The position numbers and the translations under genes are program-made. Under the pieces are notes generated by a model. That model was not told the origin of the DNA. It did no database searches and was given only the letters and a program-made list of their open reading frames with translations. Of a stretch of DNA of 64,000 nucleotides, positions 26,071 through 34,581 are shown in pieces. The stretch's first letter is position 1, and every line of letters begins with the position of its first letter. Origin of the DNA: Microbispora amethystogenes (GTDB taxonomy: Bacteria > Actinomycetota > Actinomycetes > Streptosporangiales > Streptosporangiaceae). The stretch is from positions 62,001 to 126,000 of the forward strand of contig NZ_BOOB01000016.1 in the NCBI RefSeq assembly GCF_016863015.1. The letters are read 5' to 3'.

Positions 26071-26197
26071 AGCATTAGGGCCCCGCGAGGTGCGATCTTC
26101 GTCACAGCCTCAGGCACGCCGAAGCGGCCCGGTTCGCGGTGCCGGATCCCCGTTCCTTGCAGTACGGACGATGCCTGCCGGGTGGTCCCGGTGACCA

Positions 26198-26211
26198 GGG
26201 ACAGATGTCCC
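26198..26211. promoter_or_regulatory. GGGAC-N4-GTCCC dyad upstream of cydA (DosR/DevR-like)
   Basis: GGGACAGATGTCCC has the GGGAC/GTCCC half-sites and spacing of the DosR (DevR) hypoxia box GGGACTWWAGTCCC, lacking only the preferred centre. It is 190 bp upstream of cydA, whose product suits hypoxic induction. A further GTCCC occurs at 26184. The flanking 382 bp between the cydA and old-yellow-enzyme genes hold no convincing gene. Confidence 0.4.
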
Positions 26212-26365
26212 GTCCCGCCGGGGCGTGCCCGGCCGGGGCACACGACCAAGAGTGGCCGGACGGCGGCGCGCGCGGCGTCCGCCGCGCGGCTGATTCCGCC
26301 GTACGCCGCGCGGTTGACCCTGGAGGCGCCCCTGTCGCGGCCGCCCTGCGATTGCGCATGGAAAC

Positions 26366-26404
26366 GGCGAGGACCTCCGGTTCCGTGTACCGGAGGTCCT
26401 CGCC
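26366..26404 (-). terminator. Strong 15-bp stem-loop after the old yellow enzyme gene
   Basis: GGCGAGGACCTCCGG and CCGGAGGTCCTCGCC form a perfect 15-bp stem with a 9-nt loop, 49 bp downstream of the old yellow enzyme stop. Only a weak T-tract (GTTTCC) follows on the minus strand. It is probably a terminator that isolates the gene from the cydA promoter region. Confidence 0.8.
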
Positions 26405-26452
26405 CGATCTTCTGTGGTCCTTTCCGTGCTCCTGCGCGCCTTGCCCCGGGGG

Positions 26453-27514
26453 TCAGGCGCCGGCCGGGTGGAGGGCCAGCGTGGGGTAGTCGGTGTAGCC
26501 GCGGTGGTCGCCGCCGAAGGCCGTGCTCAGGTCCGGCTCGTTCAGCGGAGCGCCGACGCGCAGGCGCAGCGGCAGGTCGGGGTTGGCCAGGAAGGACTTG
26601 CCCAGCGCGACGAGATCGGCGCCCCAGCGCAGCCGTTCCGCGGCGGCGGCCCCCGGGTCGGTCGCGGCGGGGTCGTTGACGATCAGGGTGTTCGGCCACA
26701 GGTCCCGGATGCGAGCGTCCAGCTCGGTGCCGGTGGCCAGCAGGTGCAGGTAGACCAGGTCGAGGCCGGCGAGCGCGGACACCAGCGCGGGATAGACCTC
26801 GTGCGCGTCCTCCTCCACCAGCCCCTGGGCGCCGTTCAGGGGGGAGAGCCGGATGCCCACCCGGGACGGGCCGATCTCGTCCGTGACGGCCTTGGCGGTC
26901 TCCACGGCGAACCGGATCCGGCCCTCCACCGACCCGCCGTACCGGTCGTCGCGCAGGTTGGCGTTCTGCGACAGGAACTGGTGGATCAGGTAGCCGTTGG
27001 CGCCGTGCAGTTCGACGCCGTCGAACCCGGCGTCCACGGCGCGGCGGGCGGCGGCGGCGAAGTCGCCGACCGTGGCCTCCACCTCATCCGTGGACAGCTC
27101 CACGGCCACCGGCGTGTCCTGCGGGCCGGTGGGCGTGAAGATCTGCTCGCCGAGCCGTACGGCGGAGGGGGCGACCGGCAGGCGTCCGCTGTTGTCGGGG
27201 TGGCCCACCCCGCCCGCGTGCATGATCTGGGCCACGATCCGGCCGCCCGCCGCGTGGACGGCGTCGGTCACCTCCCGCCACCCCGCGACCTGCTCGTCGG
27301 TGTGCAGCCCCGGGGTGTTCATGTAGCCCTGTCCCGCCGCGCTGGGCTGGACGCCCTCCGTCACGATCAGACCGGCCGAGGCGCGCTGGGCGTAGTAGAG
27401 CGCGGTCAACGGTGAGGGGATCCCCTCCACGTACGCCCGTGACCGCGTCATGGGCGCCATGACGAGACGGTTCGGCAGGCGGAGGGAACCGAGGTCGTGG
27501 GGTGTGAACAGCAT
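26453..27514 (-). CDS. Old yellow enzyme-family alkene reductase (NemA-like)
   Basis: The 353-aa product is an FMN-dependent ene-reductase. It has LRLPNRLVMAPMTRSRA at the N-terminus, RIVAQIMHAGGVGHPDNSG, FDGVELHGANGYLIHQFLSQNANLRDDRYGGS and ADLVALGKSFLANPDLPLRL. The HGANGYL segment matches the His-X-X-Asn substrate-binding pair. It reduces activated C=C bonds or detoxifies electrophiles with NAD(P)H. ATG 27514 is chosen because GGGAGG lies 8 nt upstream. It is divergent from a MarR regulator across 113 bp with three operators, so it is probably derepressed by an electrophilic or oxidative signal. Confidence 0.93.
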   Translation of the reverse strand: MLFTPHDLGSLRLPNRLVMAPMTRSRAYVEGIPSPLTALYYAQRASAGLIVTEGVQPSAAGQGYMNTPGLHTDEQVAGWREVTDAVHAAGGRIVAQIMHAGGVGHPDNSGRLPVAPSAVRLGEQIFTPTGPQDTPVAVELSTDEVEATVGDFAAAARRAVDAGFDGVELHGANGYLIHQFLSQNANLRDDRYGGSVEGRIRFAVETAKAVTDEIGPSRVGIRLSPLNGAQGLVEEDAHEVYPALVSALAGLDLVYLHLLATGTELDARIRDLWPNTLIVNDPAATDPGAAAAERLRWGADLVALGKSFLANPDLPLRLRVGAPLNEPDLSTAFGGDHRGYTDYPTLALHPAGA

Positions 27515-27536
27515 GGTCAAGTCCTCCCGAAGTTAC

Positions 27537-27589
27537 TTGGTCGGCCAACTTGGTCGGCCAATAGATACTCATACAACTTGGCCGACCAA
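27537..27589. promoter_or_regulatory. Three 12-bp operator repeats between OYE and marR genes
   Basis: TTGGTCGGCCAA occurs at 27537-27548 and 27550-27561, and its reverse complement TTGGCCGACCAA at 27578-27589. Each copy is a near-perfect dyad. The centres are 13 bp and 28 bp apart. They sit between the divergent old yellow enzyme and MarR genes, where binding would control both promoters. Confidence 0.85.
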
Positions 27590-27627
27590 TTTGCAAGCGG
27601 TAGGCTGATCGGCGAGGAGGCGGCGTG

Positions 27628-28194
27628 ATGACGGAGACACGGACCGGCGGCGCGGGGGCGTGCGGAACGACTGCCGGGGCGGGCTCGGGGTCGGGGTGCG
27701 GAGCGGCGCCCGGAGAGGACCCGGACAGCCTGAGCTGCCTGATGGCCCAGGCGGCCCTCGGGCACCGTGTCCTGCTCGCCGCGCTGCTCGCCGAGATCGG
27801 CCTTTATCCCGGTCAGGACCGGGTGCTCAACGCGTTGTGGGCCAACGGGCCCATGTCCCAGAACCGGCTCGCCGCGGCGGTGGGCATCGACATGTCCACG
27901 ATGACCAAGAGCCTGCAACGGCTGGAGCGCGGTGGGTTGGTGAGCCGCGCTCCGTCCCCCGGAAACCGGCGGATCAGTGTGGTGAGCACGACGCCGGAGG
28001 GCGACGCCCTGCGGCCCGAGGTCCGCCGGGTCGAGGAGGAGCTCCACCGGCGGCTGTCCGACGGTCTGACGCCGGAACAGGTCGAGACCCTCCGCTCCCT
28101 GCTGGGGGTGGTCCGCCGCAACATCTGCCGCGAGACCGCGTCGTCCCCGCTCTCCGGGACGGAGCTTCCCGTCACGGTCACGGCCTCCCGGTAA
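27628..28194 (+). CDS. MarR-family transcriptional regulator
   Basis: The 188-aa product has a Gly/Ala-rich N-terminus of ~30 residues and a MarR winged helix. The wing region reads GPMSQNRLAAAVGIDMSTMTKSLQRLERGGLVSRAPSPGNRRISVVSTTPEG, with the usual DxRxxxVxLT segment altered to GNRRISVVSTT. ATG 27628 is preferred over GTG 27625 because GAGGAGG is 7 nt upstream. It probably represses itself and the old yellow enzyme through the TTGGTCGGCCAA sites. Cysteines (ACGTTA, GCGAA, LSCLM) could sense electrophiles; that is inference. Confidence 0.9.
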   Translation: MTETRTGGAGACGTTAGAGSGSGCGAAPGEDPDSLSCLMAQAALGHRVLLAALLAEIGLYPGQDRVLNALWANGPMSQNRLAAAVGIDMSTMTKSLQRLERGGLVSRAPSPGNRRISVVSTTPEGDALRPEVRRVEEELHRRLSDGLTPEQVETLRSLLGVVRRNICRETASSPLSGTELPVTVTASR

Positions 28195-28297
28195 CCGGCC
28201 GGGTGAGGTCCGCGTCACCGCCACGCCGAGGCCGGGCACATCTTGCCGTTCTCGCCGTACGGGTGATTTTCTGGTGTGCTTCGCATCGGAGGTGGCC

Positions 28298-28999
28298 ATG
28301 AAGGTCTCGGGCAGCGCGCTGGTCGCGGCGGAGCGCAAGCGGGTCTGGGACGCCCTCCAGGACCCCGGCGTCCTGGTGCGGACGATCCCCGGCTGCGAGC
28401 GCCTGGAGACGGTCGGGGAGAACGTGTACGCGATGACGGTCACGGCGGGGGTCGCCTCGGTCAGGGGCGTCTACCAGGGTGAGGTCGCCCTGCGCGACCA
28501 GGAGGAGCCGGACCGGTTCACGCTCGGCGCGCGCGGCCAGGGCGCCCCCGGCACCGTCGAGGCCACCGTGGCCGTACGGCTGAGCGACGCCGAGGGCGGC
28601 ACCCGGGTCGACTTCGACGCCGAGGCCGTCGTCGGCGGCATGATCGGCGGCGTGGGGCAGCGGATGCTCGCCTCGGTGGCCAAGAAGACCGCCGGGGAGT
28701 TCTTCTCCGCCGTCGAGCGGCACCTGCTGTCCGCCTCCGCCGTTCCCGCCACGGTGACCGCCGCGGTGTCCGCCGCTGTGTCCGGAGCCGTGCCGGAAGC
28801 CGTGTCCGGAGCAGTTCCGGCGGCGACGGCCGCGGCCGGTGACACGACGCCCCGGGTGTTCACCCGAGAGGCCCCCGCCGCGCCCCGCCAGGGCGTGCCG
28901 GCCTGGACGATGCTCGCGGCCTTCGGCACGGGCGCCGGGGTGGCCCTCGGCAGCGCCGTCATCGGCTGGCTCCTCGGCCGCGACTCCCGCCGCCGTTAG
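28298..28999 (+). CDS. coxG: CoxG-like SRPBCC protein with C-terminal membrane anchor
   Basis: The 233-aa product starts MKVSGSALVAAERKRVWDALQDPGVLVRTIPGCERLE, a classic CoxG SRPBCC fold, and includes GVYQGEVALRDQEEP and MIGGVGQRMLASVAKKTAGEFF. A Val/Ala/Ser-rich linker leads to a C-terminal membrane segment, AWTMLAAFGTGAGVALGSAVIGWLLG, and a basic tail. CoxG proteins attach Mo hydroxylases to the membrane and handle quinone. It is 5.4 kb from the Mo hydroxylase genes, so a shared function is plausible but unproven. ATG 28298 follows CGGAGG. Confidence 0.85.
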   Translation: MKVSGSALVAAERKRVWDALQDPGVLVRTIPGCERLETVGENVYAMTVTAGVASVRGVYQGEVALRDQEEPDRFTLGARGQGAPGTVEATVAVRLSDAEGGTRVDFDAEAVVGGMIGGVGQRMLASVAKKTAGEFFSAVERHLLSASAVPATVTAAVSAAVSGAVPEAVSGAVPAATAAAGDTTPRVFTREAPAAPRQGVPAWTMLAAFGTGAGVALGSAVIGWLLGRDSRRR

Positions 29000-29051
29000 C
29001 TCGTGTCTGAGCGGGGGAATCGCCTGGAGGGCGCACCGGTTGGGACATGTC

Positions 29052-29711
29052 GTGAAAGTCGAGATCTTCTCTGATGTCGTGTGTCCCTGGTGCTACATCG
29101 GGCACCACCGGCTCCAGCAGGCCGTACGCCTCTTCGAGGGGGACGTCGAAGTGGAGCACCGCCCCTTCCAGCTCGACCCGGACGGCGTCTCCACCGGTGA
29201 GCCGCTGCTGCGCGCGCTGGAGCGCAAGTTCGGCGGCGCCGCACAGGTGGCCCAGATGACCGCTCGCGTCGCGGGCGTGGCGGCCGAGGACGGGCTGGAC
29301 CTCCGCTTCGACCGGGCGCTGCAGGCCGGCACGTTCGAGGCGCATCGGCTGATCTGGCTGGCCGAACGGGCCGGACGCGGAGCGGCGATGGCCGAGCGGC
29401 TCTTCCGGGCCCACTTCACCGACGGCCTGAACGTGGGGGACTCCGGCACGCTGGCCGGGCTCGCCGCCGAGACCGGCGTCGAGGACACCGGGGAGGGTGC
29501 CGAGCAGGTGCGCGCGGAGCTGGCCCGCGCCCGCGCGCTGGGCGTGCGCTCCGTCCCGCTGTTCCTGTTCGAGGAGAAGTTCGCCGTCTCGGGCGCGCAG
29601 CCCGTCGAGACGCTCGTGGCCGCGCTGCGGGAGGTCGAGGCCCGTACGGCCCAGGAGACGGCGGCAGAGAAGGCGGGCGCGGGGTGTGACGACGGCGCCT
29701 GCGCGGTCTGA
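29052..29711 (+). CDS. DsbA-family FrnE-like oxidoreductase
   Basis: The 219-aa product has VKVEIFSDVVCPWCYIGHHRLQQA, with the CPWC redox motif of FrnE-type thioredoxin-fold proteins, and VRSVPLFLFEEKFAVSGAQP with the cis-Pro segment. It has no signal peptide, so it acts in the cytoplasm, as 2-hydroxychromene-2-carboxylate isomerase-like FrnE proteins do. The C-terminus ends GAGCDDGACAV with two extra cysteines. The start at GTG 29052 matches family length; the upstream part of the open frame lacks similarity. Confidence 0.85.
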   Translation: MKVEIFSDVVCPWCYIGHHRLQQAVRLFEGDVEVEHRPFQLDPDGVSTGEPLLRALERKFGGAAQVAQMTARVAGVAAEDGLDLRFDRALQAGTFEAHRLIWLAERAGRGAAMAERLFRAHFTDGLNVGDSGTLAGLAAETGVEDTGEGAEQVRAELARARALGVRSVPLFLFEEKFAVSGAQPVETLVAALREVEARTAQETAAEKAGAGCDDGACAV

Positions 29712-29840
29712 GTCCCGCAGGCGGCCCGGGCGGGCGGCTCGGGTAGGCAGGTCGGGTAGGCAGGGTCTGACGACGGTGTCCGGATTCTTCGGCAGAGTGC
29801 GCCGGTTCTTCCCGGTGGCGGCGCTCGGTAGACACTGAGC

Positions 29841-31883
29841 ATGTCCATCCGCATCGGGGTAGACACCGGCGGCACCTTCACCGACGTCGTTCTCGTCGAC
29901 GAGGAGTCCGGCCGCGTCGTCACGACCAAGACTCCCTCCACTCCTGCCAACCCGGCCGATGGTTTCATGGCAGGCGTGCACAAGGTGCTGGAGGCCCACG
30001 GGGGGTCCCGCGACCTCGATGCCGTCGCCGCCCTCGTCCACGGCACGACCGTCGCCACGAACCAGTTGCTGGAGGACCGCCCGGACGGCACCGCCCACCT
30101 GGGGTTCGTCACCACCGAGGGGTTCGAGTCCGTCCTGGAGATCGCCCGGCAGAGCGTGCCGGACGGCTACGGCAACTCCTACTTCTGGGTGAAACCGCCG
30201 CGGATCGTGCCCGCCCACCGGGTGCGTACCGTGGGAGGACGGCTCGACCACCTCGGTGGGGAGATCCGGCCGTTCGACGAGAAGCAGGCCGCGGACGCCG
30301 CGCGGTGGTTCAGGGAGCGGGGCGTCACCGCGATCGGCGTGTGCCTCCTGCACTCCTACGCCAACCCCGCCCACGAGCGGCGGATGCGGGAGGTGCTGGA
30401 GCGCGAGCACCCGGAGGCCGTCGTGTCGCTGTCGAGCGACGTGCTGCGGGAGTACCGGGAGTACGAGCGGTCGGTCACCACGCTGGTGGACGCGGCGGTC
30501 AAGCCGATCATGCGGCGCTACATCGGGAACCTGTCCGAGCGGCTCGGCCGGCCCTTCTCGGTCATGAAGAGCAACGGCGGCGTGCTCTCGGCGGCCGAGG
30601 TGGTGCACCAGCCGATCACGACCGTCCTGTCCGGCCCGGCCGCGGGCGCGCTCGGCGCCGCCCTGGTGGCCGGGGCCGCCGGGCATCCGAGCGCGATCAC
30701 CCTCGACGGCGGCGGCACCTCGACCGACGTGGCCGTGGTGGTCGACGGAGAGCCCTCGCTGACGACCGAGGGCAGGATCGGCCGTTATCCCTGCAAGATC
30801 CCGATGATCGACATCGTCACGGTCGGGGCGGGCGGCGGGTCGATCGCGTGGGTCTCCCCGGAGGGCACGCTGAAGGTGGGCCCCCGCTCCGCGGGCGCGG
30901 ACCCCGGGCCGATCTGCTACGGCGGAGGCGGCGCCGAGGTGACGGTGACCGACGCGCACGTCTTCCTCGGCCGGGTGCCGCCGCACCTGCTCGGCGGGGA
31001 GATCCGCCTCGACGTCTCCGCCGCGCGGGCGGGCGTCGAGGCGCTCGCCGCCCGGCTCGGGCTGACCCCCGAGCGCTGCGCCACCGGGATCCTGGAGATC
31101 AGCGCCTTCAACCAGTCGAACGCGATCCGGCAGATCACCGTGCAGCGCGGGCTCGACGTGCGGGACTTCCCGCTGGTCGCGTTCGGCGGGTCCGGCCCGC
31201 TGCTGGCCTGCCGCCTGATCGACGTCCTCGGGCTGCCCGCCGCGATCATCCCGCCCGACCCGGGGAACGTGTCCGCGTTCGGCCTGCTCACCGTGGACGT
31301 GAAGAACGACTACGTCCGCACGCACGTCACCCGTGAGCCGTCGCCGCGGGTGCTCGGCGAGATCCTCGCCGACCTGGAGGCCGAGGCGGCGGACGCGCTC
31401 GGCCGCGAGGGCTTCGCCGAGCACGTGTACGCGCGCAGCGCCGACCTGCGCTACTACGGCCAGGCGTACGAGGTGCGGGTGGCCGCGCCGGACGGTCCCG
31501 TGGACGACGCGTGGCTCGCCGTGGTCGCCGGCCGGTTCCACGCCGAGCACGAGAGGCTCTACGGGTACGGCTACCGCGACGATCCCCGGCACGCCGTCGA
31601 ATGGGTCAACCTCCGGGTGTCCGGCATCGGCCCGATCACCCGGCCGAAGCTCGCGCGCAAGCCGTACCAGCCGGACGAGCCGAGCCCGGTCGGCACCCGC
31701 GACGTGTACTACGAGCGGTGGGGCAGGACCGTCGTCTACCGCCGCGACGACCTCGGCGCGGGCGCCGTCGTCCGCGGCCCCGCCGTCGTCGAGGAGTACG
31801 GCTCGACCCTGCCGGTGCATCCCGGCTTCACGGCGACCATGGACGACTACGGCAACCTCGTGGTGGTGAGCGATGACCGGTAG
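29841..31883 (+). CDS. hyuA: Hydantoinase/oxoprolinase family protein, subunit A
   Basis: The 680-aa product carries IRIGVDTGGTFTDVVLVDEESG, VHGTTVATNQLLE, GVCLLHSYANPAHERRM, MKSNGGVLSAAE, SGPAAGALGAALVA, LDGGGTSTDVAVV and GGSIAWVSPEGTLKVGPRSAGADPGPICYGGGG. These are ASKHA-type ATP-binding motifs of HyuA, the ATP-dependent subunit of N-methylhydantoinase, oxoprolinase or acetone carboxylase-like complexes. It acts with HyuB, whose gene overlaps by 11 bp. The substrate is not set by sequence. Confidence 0.92.
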   Translation: MSIRIGVDTGGTFTDVVLVDEESGRVVTTKTPSTPANPADGFMAGVHKVLEAHGGSRDLDAVAALVHGTTVATNQLLEDRPDGTAHLGFVTTEGFESVLEIARQSVPDGYGNSYFWVKPPRIVPAHRVRTVGGRLDHLGGEIRPFDEKQAADAARWFRERGVTAIGVCLLHSYANPAHERRMREVLEREHPEAVVSLSSDVLREYREYERSVTTLVDAAVKPIMRRYIGNLSERLGRPFSVMKSNGGVLSAAEVVHQPITTVLSGPAAGALGAALVAGAAGHPSAITLDGGGTSTDVAVVVDGEPSLTTEGRIGRYPCKIPMIDIVTVGAGGGSIAWVSPEGTLKVGPRSAGADPGPICYGGGGAEVTVTDAHVFLGRVPPHLLGGEIRLDVSAARAGVEALAARLGLTPERCATGILEISAFNQSNAIRQITVQRGLDVRDFPLVAFGGSGPLLACRLIDVLGLPAAIIPPDPGNVSAFGLLTVDVKNDYVRTHVTREPSPRVLGEILADLEAEAADALGREGFAEHVYARSADLRYYGQAYEVRVAAPDGPVDDAWLAVVAGRFHAEHERLYGYGYRDDPRHAVEWVNLRVSGIGPITRPKLARKPYQPDEPSPVGTRDVYYERWGRTVVYRRDDLGAGAVVRGPAVVEEYGSTLPVHPGFTATMDDYGNLVVVSDDR

Positions 31884-33705
31884 GACCGCCGACCCCGTGC
31901 TCGTGGAGATCGTGGAGGGCACGCTCGCCTCAGTCGAGACGGAGGTGGAGACCGCGATCGCGCGGACCGCCCGGTCGCCGATGATCCGCGACGCGCACGA
32001 CTTCCGGGCCGGCATCCACGACGCGCGGCTGCGCAAGCTGACCGGCCGTTCCTATTCGGCGCTGGTGCAGCCGGTCGTGCGCGACTTCCCGATCGGGACG
32101 ATGCGGCCCGGCGACGTGTTCTTCCACAACGACGTCTATCTCTCCGAGGGGGGCATCGGCCACCTGCCCGACCTGTGCGTGACGGTGCCCGTCTTCCACG
32201 ATGGCGAGGTCGTCGCGTTCGTCCAGGCGTTCGGCCACCACGACGACATCGGCGGCGCGGTGCCGGGATCGATGCCGTCGCACGCGCGCAGCGCGTTCGA
32301 GGAGGGCCTGATGGTCCCGCCGATCAGGCTCTGGGATCAGGGGGTGCCCAACCGCGCCGCTCTCACGATCATGACGCGCAACTCCCGCATGCCCGACGCG
32401 CTGGCCGGGGACCTCGACGCCGAGTGCTCTGCCTGCCTCATGGGGGCCCGGCGGCTCGGCGAGCTGTTCGGCCGGTACGGCCGGGAGGCGGTCGAGGCCT
32501 GCTTCGACGCGATCATCTCCAAGACGACCGAGACCTTCCGGCGGGAGCTGCTGGCGAAGATCCCCGAGGGCGTCCACGTCTGGGAGGACTACGCCGAGCA
32601 CGACGGCGTGGACGAGCCGCGCCTGCACACCCAGCGGATCACGCTGACCGTCGACCACTCCTCGGACACCCCGCTGACCATCGATTTCACCGGCACCTCG
32701 GCACAGGCCAAGGGGCCGATCAACCACGCCGGCGACTACGCCGGCGGCGTCTTCCTGAAGAAGTGGCTGGCGCCGATCCTGCGCAACCTCGCCGACACCC
32801 CCGAGCGGATGGCCGAGCTCGACGTCAACGAGGGCGTCGTGCCGCTGATCAGGATGGTCTTCCCGGAGAAGGGCACCCTGCTCACGCCGATCTTCCCCGC
32901 GCCCACCAACGCCCGTACGTTCGTGATCCTCCGCCTGCTCGGCGTGCTGGCGGGCGTGCTGGCCAAGGCGACCGGCGGCCGGATGCCGGCCGACCAGGAG
33001 ACGATCCGCTACACCGGCGTGTACGGCGAGTCGGACGACGGGCCGTACCTCATGCGCGAGGTGCTGGGCGGCGGGTCGGGCGGGCGCTGGTACGCCGACG
33101 GGGAGGACACCATTCACGTCGTGCCCGACAGCCGCAACATCCCCGCGGAGTTCGCCGAGGCGCGCTGGCCGTTCCGGGTCGAGCGGCTGGGCCTGGCGGT
33201 GGACAGCGGCGGGCCGGGGGAGTTCCGCGGCGGTCTCGGCTACGACAAGCACATCCGGATGCTGCGGGACGCCTCGTTCATGTCGATCGCCGACCGCTCG
33301 ATCCTGTCGTGCTGGGGCGTCAACGGCGGCCGGGCCGGCCGGCCCTTCCAGGTCACGGTCGACGGCGTGGAGATGGAAGGCCTGGTTGACGACTTCCCCG
33401 TACGCGCCGGGCAGGTCATCCGCATCCGCACGACCGGGGGAGGCGGCTGGGGCTCGCCGTACGACCGGCCGGCCGAACGCGTCGCCGCCGACGTCCGCGA
33501 CGGGAAGGTCTCCTTCGAGGGCGCGCGTGAGGACTACGGCGTCGTCCTCACCGGCACCCGCGACGACGTCGTCGTGGACGCCGAGGCGACCGCGCGCCTG
33601 CGGGAGCGGCTGCGGGAGACGACGCCTGCGGCCTTCTTCGACCGCGGCCCCGGTTATCCCCGGCTCTCCGGCGGCCTCCCCCACGCCGAGGTCGACACCG
33701 TGTGA
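31873..33705 (+). CDS. hyuB: Hydantoinase/oxoprolinase family protein, subunit B
   Basis: The 610-aa product has DPVLVEIVEGTLASVETEVETAIARTARSPMIRDAHDF, the FFHNDVYLSEGGIGHLPDL metal/substrate region, QAFGHHDDIGGAVPGSMP, and a C-terminal GGGGWGSPYDRPAERVAADVRDGKVS typical of HyuB. With HyuA it would open a hydantoin-like or oxoproline-like ring using ATP. The start ATG lies inside the hyuA reading frame, giving an 11-bp overlap. Context with a Mo hydroxylase and a pyrimidine-type permease points to N-heterocycle use. Confidence 0.92.
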   Translation: MTGRTADPVLVEIVEGTLASVETEVETAIARTARSPMIRDAHDFRAGIHDARLRKLTGRSYSALVQPVVRDFPIGTMRPGDVFFHNDVYLSEGGIGHLPDLCVTVPVFHDGEVVAFVQAFGHHDDIGGAVPGSMPSHARSAFEEGLMVPPIRLWDQGVPNRAALTIMTRNSRMPDALAGDLDAECSACLMGARRLGELFGRYGREAVEACFDAIISKTTETFRRELLAKIPEGVHVWEDYAEHDGVDEPRLHTQRITLTVDHSSDTPLTIDFTGTSAQAKGPINHAGDYAGGVFLKKWLAPILRNLADTPERMAELDVNEGVVPLIRMVFPEKGTLLTPIFPAPTNARTFVILRLLGVLAGVLAKATGGRMPADQETIRYTGVYGESDDGPYLMREVLGGGSGGRWYADGEDTIHVVPDSRNIPAEFAEARWPFRVERLGLAVDSGGPGEFRGGLGYDKHIRMLRDASFMSIADRSILSCWGVNGGRAGRPFQVTVDGVEMEGLVDDFPVRAGQVIRIRTTGGGGWGSPYDRPAERVAADVRDGKVSFEGAREDYGVVLTGTRDDVVVDAEATARLRERLRETTPAAFFDRGPGYPRLSGGLPHAEVDTV

Positions 33706-33709
33706 GCGA

Positions 33710-34012
33710 TCACCGCACCTGGGGGCGGCCCGACGGAATGGCCCGGGAAATTCTTGCCGGCGTCGCCCGGAGCTCCGCTTCCAGCTCGGCGACCAGGTGC
33801 TGAATCGTCGCCTTCATCCGGAGGCGGCGTCCGTTCAGTTCCTCGCCGAAGGCGCGGGCCGTCGACCCCACCCACACCGGGTGCCCTCCGAACAGCGCAC
33901 AGACCTGGTCGAGTGACGTCTCCAGGACCCCGGCGTGCTCACGTACCAACGCGAGCACGGTCTGGAGATCGCGGTATTCGGGATTTGCCACCAGATCATC
34001 ATCTGTGGGCAC
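33710..34012 (-). CDS. WXG100-size protein of unknown function
   Basis: The 100-aa product (GTG start, GGGAG 8 nt upstream) is predicted helical, with a central VWVGSTARAFGEEL matching the W-X-G turn of WXG100 proteins and a helix LRMKATIQHLVAELEAEL after it. WXG100 proteins are substrates or partners of type VII secretion. No ESX core genes are nearby. Longer starts at 34144 and 34027 lack good ribosome binding sites. It lies close to a frameshifted gene that may have been its partner. Confidence 0.55.
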   Translation of the reverse strand: MPTDDDLVANPEYRDLQTVLALVREHAGVLETSLDQVCALFGGHPVWVGSTARAFGEELNGRRLRMKATIQHLVAELEAELRATPARISRAIPSGRPQVR

Positions 34013-34119
34013 GTTTCGGGCTCCCATATCGAATGGCCGAAAGTCAGGTGGCCGCACGGTGCTGACACCTGAGATTATGTGGTCGCATAAGGTTCCGGCC
34101 AGACACGGAGGCGGATTCG

Positions 34120-34581
34120 ATGCCCGGCGCGCCCCTTTCCGCACGGATATGCCCTATCGCCGGCGCGCTCCTTCTGACGCTTCTTGCTCCGGTGGCCTGC
34201 TCCTCGGAAGAAACTCCTACGGCAGCGGAAGCGGGTCAAACGCTCAGAACGCATATTCTGCAACTATTGAAGGAACGCAACGCGCAGGACGTGACCATCA
34301 CCGACCCCGGCGGCAAAGACATCCCCTGCGGCGACGGCAGAGCCAAACAAACCTTCGCCGCCACAGGAGAAGATCTACCGACGCGCGGTTCGGATGCGCT
34401 GACAGATGCCCTTCTGGGGGCCCTGAAGCGAGTCGCTCCATATGGGCTCGTCACCTCCGGGAGGCCGGGCGAGCCGATGCGGGTACGGAACTCTGCGTCT
34501 CATACCTCTCTGACGCTCGCTTCTTCTGAGAGCGGTCAGTACGTCGTTCGCGGCGAGACCGAGTGCCTCACGAGTCACTAG
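34120..34581 (+). CDS. Putative secreted lipoprotein, unknown function
   Basis: The 153-aa product begins with a hydrophobic signal segment (ICPIAGALLLTLLAPVACSSEE). The Cys after PVA could be lipidated, though the lipobox is weak at -3 (Pro). The mature part has CGDGRAKQTFAATG and a late ECLTSH, so a disulfide is possible. Base composition is lower in GC than the neighbours. The stop overlaps the end of the convergent pseudogene by 14 bp. I do not recognise the family. Confidence 0.6.
   Translation: MPGAPLSARICPIAGALLLTLLAPVACSSEETPTAAEAGQTLRTHILQLLKERNAQDVTITDPGGKDIPCGDGRAKQTFAATGEDLPTRGSDALTDALLGALKRVAPYGLVTSGRPGEPMRVRNSASHTSLTLASSESGQYVVRGETECLTSH

Noticed and set aside
28959-32036. 1025-codon open frame opposite the FrnE-like and hyuA genes
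   Set aside because: No recognisable motif and exactly antisense to well-supported genes.
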